A DNA stretch of 18,538 nt, from assembly GCA_017532885.1 (NCBI GenBank), contig JAFXIS010000016.1, forward strand, positions 1-18,538. The letters are read 5' to 3'. Origin of the DNA: Alistipes sp. Its GTDB lineage: Bacteria > Bacteroidota > Bacteroidia > Bacteroidales > Rikenellaceae. The notes under the pieces were generated by a model, which worked only from the letters and a program-made list of their open reading frames with translations, searched no databases and had not been told where the DNA came from. Each line of letters opens with the position of its first letter. Positions within the stretch are counted from its first letter, which is position 1. The translations under genes and the position numbers were made by a program. Of this stretch, positions 8,153-16,310 are shown in pieces.

Positions 8153-9873
8153 CTTCAATATTTACTTTTTGGGCTATTGTCGTAGCCCAAGCGCAAAGGC
8201 TCGATGCGGAGTACTACGATTACCCGCTGCGTGGTGTGGCGGGGTATTACTCGTCGAATTTCGGCGAGATGCGCACCAATCATTTCCATTCGGGCGTGGA
8301 TTTTAAGACCGATGGAGTCGAGGGTAAGGAGGTTGTGGCTGTGGCAGACGGATATGTGAACCGCATATTCCTCTCGCCTTCGGGATATGGCTTGGCGCTC
8401 TATGTGACGCACCCCAACGGTACTATGTCGGTGTATGCTCACCTCAAGCAGTTTCGCAAGGATATTGCCGACTATGTTTTTGCCGAAAGACATCGTCAAA
8501 AACGACATCGCGTAGACCTCTATTGCCAGCCCGGGCAATTTAAGGTTCGGCGTGGCGAAGTTATAGCCTTGTCGGGGAATAGTGGCTCTTCGGGAGGTCC
8601 TCATCTGCACTTCGAGATTCGTAATGCGGCGACACATAAACCGCTGAATATTATAGCTGCGGGGCTCTTTGCACCGAAAGATGATATCTCGCCACTGATT
8701 CGTCGCCTGCATTATGTCGAGGTTGATAGCGTGGGCGGTGTGGCTCGCCATAGTCGTCGTATATCGTTCGATGTGATGCGCCGAGAGGGTGCAATATACT
8801 CGCTTAAAGATACCTTGCCGATAGAGGTCGGACGCAAAGGTTATTTTATTGTCGAGGTGTCGGACCGCAAGAATGATACGCAGAATCGATATGGTATATA
8901 TCATCTCGAGGCGGAGGTGGATGACGAGGTTTACTTCGAATATCGCAACGATGGCTTTACATTCGACCAGACGCGCTACTGCAACGCAGTGGCTTACTAT
9001 CCCTTGCAGCGTAGCTCGAAGAGTGAGGTTATACGCCTTGCGGGTGTGCAGGGAGGTATAAACAACTTCTATCCGACGCTTGTCGATAATGGCGTGATAA
9101 CTACCCGGGAGGGCTCTCGGCATGCAATGCGTATAAAAGTCACCGACGACTGCCTGAATACCTCGACATTGGAGTTTGCGATTTTGGGTAAGCCCGACAA
9201 AGAGTGCTTCGTTGGTGAGGTGCCCGATAGCGGGCAGATTGCGTGGTTTGACCGCGTATTCTCAGCTGAGGCGGATGGAGTGGTGGGGGTAACAATTCCC
9301 GCAAAGTCGTTATATGAATCTACGGAGGTGGCGCTAAAACGCAGTGATGTTACGATAAAGGCGGATTCTACAATTATTCTGCTGTCGGATGTCTACACCA
9401 TAGGCGACCGCAATATACCGCTCCACAAGGCTATGACGATTGATTTCCATTGTCCCGTAGAGCAGTCCTTGGAGAGCCATACGGCGATAGCTTCGGTGAG
9501 CGAAAAGGGAACTGTCGGGTTCGTGGGTGGCACGCTCCGTAATAGCCATATATCGCAAAAGTGTTCGTCGTTTGGCGATTTTTGCGTTGTGGCAGATTGC
9601 ACCGCGCCAACTATAACACCAAATTTCAAGCGCGGAGCCGATTGCCGAGAGCGAAAAAGTATTACCTTTGCACTGAAGGATAATTTTTCGGGCATAGCCT
9701 CCTATAATGCGACGATTGACGGGCGCTGGGTAGCCGTTGATTTTCAGCATGGGCGAGCCTCGATAAACCTCGTAGACGAGGGCGTTACGGGTGGCGCAGA
9801 GCACTCCGTAGTATTCACCGCCACAGACTCTTGTGGCAATAAAACCTCATGGAAGGGGACTTTTTTACGATAA
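8128..9873 (+). CDS. Secreted M23 (LytM-like) metallopeptidase with long C-terminal region
   Basis: A 581-residue exported protein. A signal peptide (about 1-22, ending VAQAQ) is followed by an M23 peptidase domain (about 30-180). The zinc site is visible as His54 and Asp58 in HFHSGVDF and His159/His161 in HLHFE, with GNSGSSGGPHLHFEIR the typical core. Active M23 enzymes cut cross-links in peptidoglycan peptides; all expected ligands are present, so activity is likely. About 400 residues follow that I cannot assign; they look beta-rich (for example VEVSDRKNDTQNRYGIYHLEAEV) and end with TFTATDSCGNKTSWKG-like beta-sandwich character. The ATG at 8128 lies inside recX and directly precedes the signal peptide, so it is the natural start. 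The GH92 gene follows 16 bases after the stop. Confidence 0.9.
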   Translation: MRYRRYILTSIFTFWAIVVAQAQRLDAEYYDYPLRGVAGYYSSNFGEMRTNHFHSGVDFKTDGVEGKEVVAVADGYVNRIFLSPSGYGLALYVTHPNGTMSVYAHLKQFRKDIADYVFAERHRQKRHRVDLYCQPGQFKVRRGEVIALSGNSGSSGGPHLHFEIRNAATHKPLNIIAAGLFAPKDDISPLIRRLHYVEVDSVGGVARHSRRISFDVMRREGAIYSLKDTLPIEVGRKGYFIVEVSDRKNDTQNRYGIYHLEAEVDDEVYFEYRNDGFTFDQTRYCNAVAYYPLQRSSKSEVIRLAGVQGGINNFYPTLVDNGVITTREGSRHAMRIKVTDDCLNTSTLEFAILGKPDKECFVGEVPDSGQIAWFDRVFSAEADGVVGVTIPAKSLYESTEVALKRSDVTIKADSTIILLSDVYTIGDRNIPLHKAMTIDFHCPVEQSLESHTAIASVSEKGTVGFVGGTLRNSHISQKCSSFGDFCVVADCTAPTITPNFKRGADCRERKSITFALKDNFSGIASYNATIDGRWVAVDFQHGRASINLVDEGVTGGAEHSVVFTATDSCGNKTSWKGTFLR

Positions 9874-9889
9874 ACCTAAAACTATTATA

Positions 9890-12190
9890 ATGATGTTACG
9901 CAAGATTTTTTCCTCATTAACCATTGCTTTTGTTGCGATGTTGGGGGCTGTTTCGATGAGCGCCTCGGCTCAGGAGTTCTCGCCCGTTGATTATGTGAAT
10001 CCGTTGGTAGGTACGCAATCGACATTTGAACTCTCGGCGGGTAATACCTATCCTGCCATTGCTCGTCCGTGGGGTATGAATTTCTGGACTCCGCAAACAG
10101 GTAATATGGGCGACGGCTGGACCTATATGTACACCGCAACAAAGTTGCGCGGATTCAAACAGACGCATCAGCCCTCGCCGTGGATTAACGACTATGGTCA
10201 GTTTTCGATTATGCCGGTTGTCGGTCGCCCCGAATTTGACCAGGAGCGCCGTGCAAGTTGGTTTGCGCACAAGGGCGAGGAGGCAAAGCCTTATTATTAC
10301 AAAGTCTATCTTGCCGATTATGATGTGGTTACAGAGTTTACTCCTACCGACCGCGCTGCAATGTTCCGTTTTACATTCCCCGAGAATGATAAGTCTTTCG
10401 TTGTGGTAGATGCCTTCGACGGAGGCTCTTTTGTGCGTATTGACAAGGAGAATAATCGTGTCGTTGGATACACAACACGCAATTCGGGAGGTGTACCGCA
10501 AAATTTCCGCAACTATTTTGTCGTGGAGTTCGATAAACCGCTCACATATATCGCTACATTCTGCAACGGCAAACTCGCAGAGGGCGTAACCGAGCAGCAG
10601 AGTAACCATGTAGGCGCTGTGGTCGGCTTTTCAACCGAGAAGGGCGAGCAGGTACATGCGCGCGTAGCTTCATCGTTTATCAGCGAGGAGCAGGCATTGC
10701 TCAATTTGCGAGAGTTGGGTGATAAGAGCTTCGAGCAGCTAAAAGCCGAGGGTCGCAAGGCGTGGAACGATGTCTTGGGTCGCATCGAGGTTAGTGGCGG
10801 CAATCTCGACCAGATGCGTATGTTCTACTCTTGCCTCTATCGCGCGACACTCTTCCCGCTAAAGCATCATGAGATTGACGCTGAGGGTAATACGGTGCAT
10901 TACAGTCCTCATAATGGCAAGGTCGAGAAGGGCTATTTCTATACCGGAACAGGTTTCTGGGATACCTTCCGCAGCCTCTTTCCTCTCCTGAATATGCTCT
11001 ATCGTGAGGAGAATCAAAAGATGCAGGAAGGTTTTGTGAATGTCTATCGCGAGAGTGGTTTCTACCCCGAATGGTCGAGTCCCGGTCATCGCTGGTGTAT
11101 GATTGGCAATAACTCGGCTTCGGTCTTGGCAGATGCGTGGCTGAAGGGTGTGAAGGTTGAGGATTCGGCGACGATGTTCGAAGGTATTTTGGCAGGCACA
11201 GAGAAGCATCATCCCGAGGTTCACTCTTCGGGTCGCTTGGGCGCTGATTACTACAATACATTGGGCTATGTGCCTTATGATGTCGATATCAACGAAAATG
11301 TTGCCCGTACGCTGGAATATGCCTACGATGATTGGTGTATTTGGCGTTTGGCGAAGGATTTGGGTCGTCCGCAGGAGGAGATTGACCGCTTTGCAAAGCG
11401 TGCCATGAACTATCGCAATGTATTCGACAAGGAGAGCCGTCTGATGCGTGGCCGCAATAAAAATGGAGAGTTTCAAAAGCCGTTCTCGCCGCTGAAGTGG
11501 GGAGATGCCTTTACCGAAGGTAACAGCTGGCACTACACATGGTCGGTGTTCCATGACCCGCAGGGGCTTATCGATTTGATGGGTGGCGAGAAGGAGTTTA
11601 CGGCAATGCTCGACTCGGTGTTTATCGTGCCTCCTCACTTTGACGATAGTTACTATGGTTTCCCGATTCACGAAATACGCGAAATGACGATTATGAATTG
11701 CGGTAACTATGCCCATGGTAATCAGCCCGTGCAACATATGATTTATCTCTACAACTATGCGCGTGAGCCGTGGAAAGCACAATATTGGGTACGTGAGGTT
11801 ATGAATCGCTTCTACTCGCCGACGCCTGACGCCTATTGCGGCGACGAGGATAACGGACAAACCTCGGCGTGGTATGTCTTTTCGGCTTTGGGATTCTATC
11901 CCGTATGTCCCGCTTCGGATGAGTATGTTGTGGGCGCTCCGTTATTTGAGCGTGCGGTGTTGCATTTGGAGAATGGCGAGGATTTCGTTATCGAAGCAAA
12001 GGGTAATAGTGAGGCAAATCGTTATATCGAGAGTGCAAAGTTCCAAGGCAAGCGTTTCTCGCGTAACTATTTGACTTTCGATGAGGTTATGCGTGGTGGC
12101 AAACTGTCGTTCAAGATGAGTCCAACGCCCAATTTTGAGCGCGGCACTGCCGATAGCGACCTCCCTTACTCGTTCTCTCGCGAGCAGTAG
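9890..12190 (+). CDS. Secreted GH92 family alpha-mannosidase
   Basis: Glycoside hydrolase family 92 enzymes are calcium-dependent exo-acting alpha-mannosidases used by Bacteroidota on N-glycans and yeast mannan. I start the gene at ATG 9890 (766 residues; ATG 9893 is equally possible), because this leaves a signal peptide ending SMSASAQ; an upstream in-frame ATG at 9833 would add 19 residues lying inside the preceding gene. Motifs: the N-terminal signature GNTYPAIARPWGMNFWTPQTG, TEGNSWHYTW with Glu543 near the expected acid, and GDEDNGQTSAWYVFSALGFYP with Asp652 and Asp654 in the catalytic-base region. Length and domain order fit a whole GH92 enzyme. No SusC/SusD genes are adjacent, so it is not part of a visible polysaccharide utilisation locus. 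Linkage specificity cannot be read from the sequence. Confidence 0.93.
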   Translation: MMLRKIFSSLTIAFVAMLGAVSMSASAQEFSPVDYVNPLVGTQSTFELSAGNTYPAIARPWGMNFWTPQTGNMGDGWTYMYTATKLRGFKQTHQPSPWINDYGQFSIMPVVGRPEFDQERRASWFAHKGEEAKPYYYKVYLADYDVVTEFTPTDRAAMFRFTFPENDKSFVVVDAFDGGSFVRIDKENNRVVGYTTRNSGGVPQNFRNYFVVEFDKPLTYIATFCNGKLAEGVTEQQSNHVGAVVGFSTEKGEQVHARVASSFISEEQALLNLRELGDKSFEQLKAEGRKAWNDVLGRIEVSGGNLDQMRMFYSCLYRATLFPLKHHEIDAEGNTVHYSPHNGKVEKGYFYTGTGFWDTFRSLFPLLNMLYREENQKMQEGFVNVYRESGFYPEWSSPGHRWCMIGNNSASVLADAWLKGVKVEDSATMFEGILAGTEKHHPEVHSSGRLGADYYNTLGYVPYDVDINENVARTLEYAYDDWCIWRLAKDLGRPQEEIDRFAKRAMNYRNVFDKESRLMRGRNKNGEFQKPFSPLKWGDAFTEGNSWHYTWSVFHDPQGLIDLMGGEKEFTAMLDSVFIVPPHFDDSYYGFPIHEIREMTIMNCGNYAHGNQPVQHMIYLYNYAREPWKAQYWVREVMNRFYSPTPDAYCGDEDNGQTSAWYVFSALGFYPVCPASDEYVVGAPLFERAVLHLENGEDFVIEAKGNSEANRYIESAKFQGKRFSRNYLTFDEVMRGGKLSFKMSPTPNFERGTADSDLPYSFSREQ

Positions 12191-12215
12191 GATAACAGGT
12201 GAAGATAATTGAATT

Positions 12216-12261
12216 ACCCTCAAAAGTTTGTACAAATAACTTTTGGGGGTGATTCTTTTTT
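12216..12261 (+). terminator. Rho-independent terminator after GH92 gene
   Basis: A 13-base-pair stem (arms 12216-12228 and 12238-12250, with one G-U pair) encloses a 9-base loop and is followed by a T-run (12256-12261). It lies 25 bases after the GH92 stop and directly before the next promoter, so it marks the operon boundary. The A/T-rich inner part of the stem means it may act in both directions, but there is no gene on the opposite strand here. Confidence 0.8.
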
Positions 12262-12293
12262 GCCTTTGAAAAGTTAAGTTTTTGTGGCGATTA

Positions 12294-12325
12294 TTTGGCT
12301 ATGCCAAAAAAATGTGCTACCTTTG
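12294..12325 (+). promoter_or_regulatory. Bacteroidota-type promoter for the cytochrome-SUMF1 operon
   Basis: TTTG at 12294-12297 and TACCTTTG at 12318-12325 are separated by 20 bases, a full match to the Bacteroidota -33/-7 pattern. The predicted start is near 12331, leaving a leader of about 125 bases before the ATG at 12456. It is the clearest promoter in the window and defines the five-gene right-hand operon as a separate unit. Confidence 0.75.
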
Positions 12326-12341
12326 ACAAGATATTTTGTGC

Positions 12342-12412
12342 GCTATGCGTATCTGTTGATAGCCTATGAGGGTTGTTGGTGATTATCGTGCCGTATGCAT
12401 CTGTTATACGGC
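12342..12412 (+). promoter_or_regulatory. Two look-alike stem-loops in the mRNA leader
   Basis: Hairpin 1 pairs GCTAT (12342-12346) with ATAGC (12359-12363). Hairpin 2 pairs GCCGTAT (12390-12396) with ATACGGC (12406-12412). Both loops display ATCTGTT (12351-12357 and 12399-12405) and are closed by TAT/ATA, while the outer stem bases differ but still pair. This may be a repeated RNA element recognised by a protein or small RNA. It matches no riboswitch that I recognise. There is no T-run after either hairpin, so simple attenuation is not supported. Confidence 0.4.
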
Positions 12413-12455
12413 GAATTAAGAGTCGAATAGAGGTTAGATAAGGTTAGGTTTAGTT

Positions 12456-13955
12456 ATGTCCGGTAAAGGTAAGAGCGTATTTATGTTGTTGTTAGCGGGG
12501 GCTGTGATGGGCTTCTCGCTGATGATTGCCTTTAATTGGTTTTGGGTTAATTCTTCGACAAATGAGTCGTGCATGGCGTGCCATGCTCACCCCGAATCGG
12601 ATGCGAGCTGGAAGAAGTCGGTGCACTACATGAATGGTAGCGGCACGATGACTTCATGTGCCGAGTGTCACCTCCCACCGCGCGGTACGGCGGAGTATGT
12701 CGTAGCGAAAGCGAAGATTGGCGTAAAGGATGTGTGGTCTTACCTTACGAAGGATGTCGAGAAGATTGATTGGGAGCGCAAGGGCGAGTTGGAGTATGCT
12801 CAAAAGATTGTCTACAACTCTTCATGTAAGGCGTGCCATGTGAATATCTTCCCCGAGGGTATCTCGGACGAGGGCGTTACGGCGCACCTCTACTACGAGG
12901 ATAACGAGGAGAAGCTCGATTTGCAGTGTATCTCGTGCCACTTGGATGTGGGACACTATAACCCCAATTACAAGCATGGTCAGTTGGAGCGTAAGGGCGT
13001 AACAACCAACGCTCAGCTTTTCGCCGAGGCTACGGAGGTTGTTGAATTCGAGAATTTCACCGAGCAGATACCAGGCACAGCCGTTACGATAAACATGGTG
13101 GCAATTCCCGGAGGCGAGTTTATGATGGGTAGTCCGGAGGATGAGCCCCTGCGAGGTGAAAATGAGGGTCCGCAGCGCCGCGTGAGCCTCTCGCCATTCT
13201 TTATGGCCGAGGTTGAGGTTACCTGGGACCAATATTGGGCATTCTATGATGAAACAATGTCGGAGGGACGCACTCCTCCTTCGGTTATATACGCCAACAA
13301 CAACCGCGAGGATGTGGATGCTGTGAGTGGTCCTACTCCGCCGTTTGGCTTCCCCGACCAGGGTTGGGGTATGGGTAACCGTCCTGCGATTACGATGACA
13401 CACTATGCTGCCGAGACCTTCTGTCAGTGGTTGTCGCTCAAAACGGGTAAAAAGTATCGCTTGCCGACCGAGGCAGAGTGGGAGTATGCTGCGCGCGGCG
13501 GCTCCGAAACACCCTACTTCTTCGAGGGTAGTCCTAAGCAATATTCGTCGGAGGGCTTTTGGAATAACCTTTTCGGTGCCGATACGACGGTTATAAACAG
13601 CTATGCGATATATGCGGCCAATAGCCACAATCGCACACAATCGCCCGATGCAGTGCGTGCAAATGGCTTTGGGTTGAAGAATATGGCGGGTAATGTCATG
13701 GAGTATTGCTCGGATTGGTATCAGGAGGATGCTTATGCGGCATTGCAGGATGGCGCAGTGAATCCTACGGGTCCTGCTGCGGGCGAGGAGCATGTTGTGC
13801 GTGGAGGATATTATGGCGACGACGCCTCGGCATTGCGTAGCGCAGCACGCCGCCCCACAGAGCATGAAAAGTGGCTCAAGACCGACCCCCAAAATCCGAA
13901 GAGTATATGGTGGTACTCGGATATCAAGGGCATAGGCTTCCGCGTGGTATGCTAG
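12456..13955 (+). CDS. NapC/NrfH-type tetrahaem cytochrome c fused to a SUMF1/FGE-like domain
   Basis: A 499-residue fusion. Residues 7-30 form a membrane anchor. Residues about 35-180 form a tetrahaem cytochrome with CMACH (39-43), CAECH (68-72), CKACH (124-128) and CISCH (158-162); the spacing, the CHLPP after haem 2, the KAKIGVKD stretch and the LDVGH after haem 4 fit the NapC/NirT/NrfH family, which takes electrons from menaquinol (or returns them) at the outer face of the inner membrane. Residues about 206-499 form a SUMF1/FGE-like fold (IPGGEFMMGSPEDE, VTWDQYWAF, RLPTEAEWEYAARGG, NMAGNVMEYCSDWY, HVVRGGYY, GIGFRVVC). The paired cysteines used by true formylglycine-generating enzymes are absent (GGYYGDDASAL in their place), so sulfatase activation is unlikely. 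It heads an operon with two exported sugar-type enzymes and ccsBA. The domain calls are firm; the joint function is inferred. Confidence 0.9.
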   Translation: MSGKGKSVFMLLLAGAVMGFSLMIAFNWFWVNSSTNESCMACHAHPESDASWKKSVHYMNGSGTMTSCAECHLPPRGTAEYVVAKAKIGVKDVWSYLTKDVEKIDWERKGELEYAQKIVYNSSCKACHVNIFPEGISDEGVTAHLYYEDNEEKLDLQCISCHLDVGHYNPNYKHGQLERKGVTTNAQLFAEATEVVEFENFTEQIPGTAVTINMVAIPGGEFMMGSPEDEPLRGENEGPQRRVSLSPFFMAEVEVTWDQYWAFYDETMSEGRTPPSVIYANNNREDVDAVSGPTPPFGFPDQGWGMGNRPAITMTHYAAETFCQWLSLKTGKKYRLPTEAEWEYAARGGSETPYFFEGSPKQYSSEGFWNNLFGADTTVINSYAIYAANSHNRTQSPDAVRANGFGLKNMAGNVMEYCSDWYQEDAYAALQDGAVNPTGPAAGEEHVVRGGYYGDDASALRSAARRPTEHEKWLKTDPQNPKSIWWYSDIKGIGFRVVC

Positions 13956-14014
13956 TGGAACGAGAAATAGAGAGAAGAACATAAAACAAAATATAAACTA
14001 TTACTACTTAAACT

Positions 14015-15364
14015 ATGAGTGACAATAAAATCAGCAGAAAAGATTTTCTGTCATACAGTGCATTACTTGGTGCCGGAGCTATGCTTGGAGGCTCGGCAAC
14101 AGCGCTTACTTCATGTTCCAAGGCTCCGAAATATACTCCCCTGCATGCGGAGGGTGAATATTATATCCCCCAGCTTGACGATATGGCGGCAGATGGTCGC
14201 GAACTCAAGGTTGGCGTGATTGGCTGTGGAGGTCGTGGTTCAGGTGCTGTTATGGATACTTTGGCTGCGGCAAATGGCATCAAAGTGTGGGCTTTGGGTG
14301 ATGTTTTCCAGGAGCGAATTGAGCATCTGCGCCGTGAACTCAAAGAGAAACACAATCAGGAGGTCCCCGCCGAGAATTGCTTTGTAGGCTTCGATGCTTA
14401 TAAGCAGGTTATAGATGCAGGTTGCGACTATGTTATCTGCACGACACCGCCCGTGTTCCGCCCCTTGCACTTTAAGTATGCCACCGAGAAGGGTGTGCAT
14501 TCATTCCTTGAGAAACCTATCGCTGTGGACCCTGTGGGCTATCGTTCTGTTATGGCTACGGCGAAGTTGGCGAAGGCTAAGGGCTTGTGTGTTGTTACAG
14601 GTACGCAGCGCCACCATGAGCGCCCCTATGTTGAGGCTTTTCGTAAGATTCAGGAGGGCCTGATTGGCGAGATTACAGGTGGTGTAGTATGTTGGAATCA
14701 GGGTATGCTTTGGTATCGTGAGCGCCAGAAGGAGTGGAGCGATATGGAGTGGATGATTCGCGATTGGGTGAATTGGAAGTGGCTCTCGGGCGACCATATC
14801 GTCGAGCAGCATGTTCATAATATTGATGTATTCTTGTGGTTCTCGGGATTGAAACCTGTCAAGGCTACGGCCTGTGGTGCGCGTCACCGCCGCCGCACAG
14901 GCGACCAGTTCGACCAATTCAGCGTCGATTTCGAGATGGAGAATGGCGTACATTTCCACAGTATGTGTCGCCAGATAGATGGTACAAGCACCCTCGTTGG
15001 TGAAACTATCCAGGGTACGAAGGGCTCGTGGAACAGCTACGCTCGCGAGATTAAGGACCTGGAGGGTAATGTCATCTGGAAGTACGACCAGGAGGCTATG
15101 GAGGCGGCTTACAAGCAGCATAACCCTTATGTCTTGGAGCATGTCGATTTGATTAACCATATTCGCAGTGGAGAGTGCCATGTTGAGGCTGAGGAGTGTG
15201 TAATTTCATGCTTGGCAGGTATTATGGGCCGCGAGGCAGCATATACGGGCGCAACGGTTAGCTGGGACGAGATTAGCCAGTCGGAGCTTGATTATATGCC
15301 CGAGAAGGTCGAGATGGGTAAGTGTGATATGTCGAAGTATACGGTCCCCGTACCGGGTAAATAG
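14015..15364 (+). CDS. Exported Gfo/Idh/MocA family oxidoreductase lipoprotein
   Basis: A 449-residue protein. The N-terminus has a Tat-like KISRKDFL followed by a hydrophobic stretch and a lipobox LTSC (Cys34), so it is probably exported, perhaps folded with cofactor, and lipid-anchored. A Rossmann domain follows with VGVIGCGGRGSG (66-77) and the family's EKP (166-168, Lys167 the usual catalytic lysine), then the alpha/beta substrate domain with WLSGDHIVEQHVHNIDV (256-272; His266 and His268 candidate catalytic residues). Related exported proteins oxidise sugars or glycosides at C3, or act as GH109 N-acetylgalactosaminidases with bound NAD; I cannot tell which applies. It follows the cytochrome fusion after 59 bases and precedes a TIM-barrel partner. 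The partner genes make a sugar redox role the best inference. Confidence 0.88.
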   Translation: MSDNKISRKDFLSYSALLGAGAMLGGSATALTSCSKAPKYTPLHAEGEYYIPQLDDMAADGRELKVGVIGCGGRGSGAVMDTLAAANGIKVWALGDVFQERIEHLRRELKEKHNQEVPAENCFVGFDAYKQVIDAGCDYVICTTPPVFRPLHFKYATEKGVHSFLEKPIAVDPVGYRSVMATAKLAKAKGLCVVTGTQRHHERPYVEAFRKIQEGLIGEITGGVVCWNQGMLWYRERQKEWSDMEWMIRDWVNWKWLSGDHIVEQHVHNIDVFLWFSGLKPVKATACGARHRRRTGDQFDQFSVDFEMENGVHFHSMCRQIDGTSTLVGETIQGTKGSWNSYAREIKDLEGNVIWKYDQEAMEAAYKQHNPYVLEHVDLINHIRSGECHVEAEECVISCLAGIMGREAAYTGATVSWDEISQSELDYMPEKVEMGKCDMSKYTVPVPGK

Positions 15365-15372
15365 TGTGTGGA

Positions 15373-16278
15373 ATGGATAGAAAAGAGTTTTTACAGCGTT
15401 CGCTTTTGGGTGCGGCAGGCCTTGCCGTAGGCTCTTCAGCTTTGTCGCTTGCAGGATGTCAGGCGTCGCATAATACTCCTACTCCGGAGTTGCGTCTATC
15501 GTTTCAGGAGGGTATAGCTCCGGGTGAGAACCTTGCGGCGAAGCTCGACTTCATGGAGGCACATGGCATCGTTGGCCTTGAGCCATGGGGTGGGGGCTTG
15601 GCCGGCAGAGTCGAGGAGTTGCAGCGCGAGTTGCAGGGTCGCAATGTTAAGATTTCGGCTATCTGTGCAGGTTTTAAGGGCTTTCTGCTATCGGAGGATG
15701 CTGCCGTAAAGGCGGAGTTCGATGCTACAATGCGCGATATCGTAGCTGCCGCAGGTGAACTCGGCTCTACGGGTGTGATTATGGTTCCGGCTTTCAATCA
15801 TCAGCGCCCTTGCCGACCTCATACGCTTGAAACTCGCGAGTTCTTGTGCGCTCAGCTTCATGAGTTGGGCGAGTATGCTTTGAAACATAATACAACTATA
15901 ATCCTTGAGCCACTGAATCGCGGTGAGGCGTTCTATTTGCGTCAGGTGGCAGACGCTGCCGCTATATGCCGCGATGCGCAGTCAAAGGGCGTGAAGTGTA
16001 TGGGTGACTTCTGGCATATGCAGGAGGAGGCATCCGACTATGCGGCTCTGTGGGCTGCCGGCGAGGAGTATTTGCAGCATGTTCATGTGGCAAGTCGCGG
16101 TCGTCGCATCATGCCCGGAGAGGATGGCGAGAAGGATAACTATGTAGACGGCTTTAAGGCTTTGAAGCAGATGAACAATCAGCACTATGTGAGCTTCGAG
16201 TGCGGCACAAAGGGCGATAGGGCAGTCACCGTACCCGCCGCTATCGAGTTGTTGCGCCAGCAGTGGGAGCAAGCATAG
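15373..16278 (+). CDS. Exported xylose-isomerase-like TIM barrel (sugar epimerase/isomerase) lipoprotein
   Basis: A 301-residue protein of the AP-endonuclease-2/xylose isomerase-like TIM-barrel superfamily. The start chosen is ATG 15373, which gives MDRKEFLQRS and a Tat-like signal with lipobox LAGC (Cys29); a GTG at 15364 would only add three residues overlapping the previous stop. The metal site is visible: Glu179 (ILEPLNR), Asp212 and His215 (GDFWHM), His238 (HVHVA) and Glu276 (SFECG). Members isomerise or epimerise sugars, and some act on keto-sugars produced by Gfo/Idh/MocA dehydrogenases, which fits the neighbour 8 bases upstream. Both proteins carry a similar RK-type lipoprotein signal, so they probably work together outside the cytoplasm. 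The substrate is unknown. Confidence 0.87.
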   Translation: MDRKEFLQRSLLGAAGLAVGSSALSLAGCQASHNTPTPELRLSFQEGIAPGENLAAKLDFMEAHGIVGLEPWGGGLAGRVEELQRELQGRNVKISAICAGFKGFLLSEDAAVKAEFDATMRDIVAAAGELGSTGVIMVPAFNHQRPCRPHTLETREFLCAQLHELGEYALKHNTTIILEPLNRGEAFYLRQVADAAAICRDAQSKGVKCMGDFWHMQEEASDYAALWAAGEEYLQHVHVASRGRRIMPGEDGEKDNYVDGFKALKQMNNQHYVSFECGTKGDRAVTVPAAIELLRQQWEQA

Positions 16279-16310
16279 AAAAAGATAAAAGAGATTTTGA
16301 ATTTCAGGAG

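Noticed and set aside
9833..9889. An upstream in-frame ATG for the GH92 gene
   Set aside because: The added 19 residues lie inside the M23 gene and would bury the signal peptide; ATG 9890 or 9893 puts the signal peptide at the N-terminus.
10859..11860. A 333-codon minus-strand open frame within the GH92 gene, and a similar 322-codon frame at 8155-9123 under the M23 gene
   Set aside because: Both are antisense shadows of well-supported genes, with unusual composition and no motifs.
12191..12455. A small gene in the spacer before the cytochrome fusion
   Set aside because: No convincing start with coding character was seen; the spacer is explained by a terminator, a promoter and a structured leader.
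12456..13955. Calling the first gene of the right operon nrfH or a sulfatase-maturing enzyme
   Set aside because: There is no NrfA beside it and no sulfatase in the window, the SUMF1 domain lacks the catalytic cysteine pair, and the protein is a fusion.
12822..13982. A 386-codon open frame on the minus strand under the cytochrome-SUMF1 fusion
   Set aside because: It mirrors the codon bias of the plus-strand gene, has no recognisable domain or signal, and the plus-strand protein is complete with clear families.
15364..15372. GTG start for the TIM-barrel lipoprotein
   Set aside because: It overlaps the previous stop and adds only three residues; ATG 15373 begins the MDRKEFL signal typical of such proteins.
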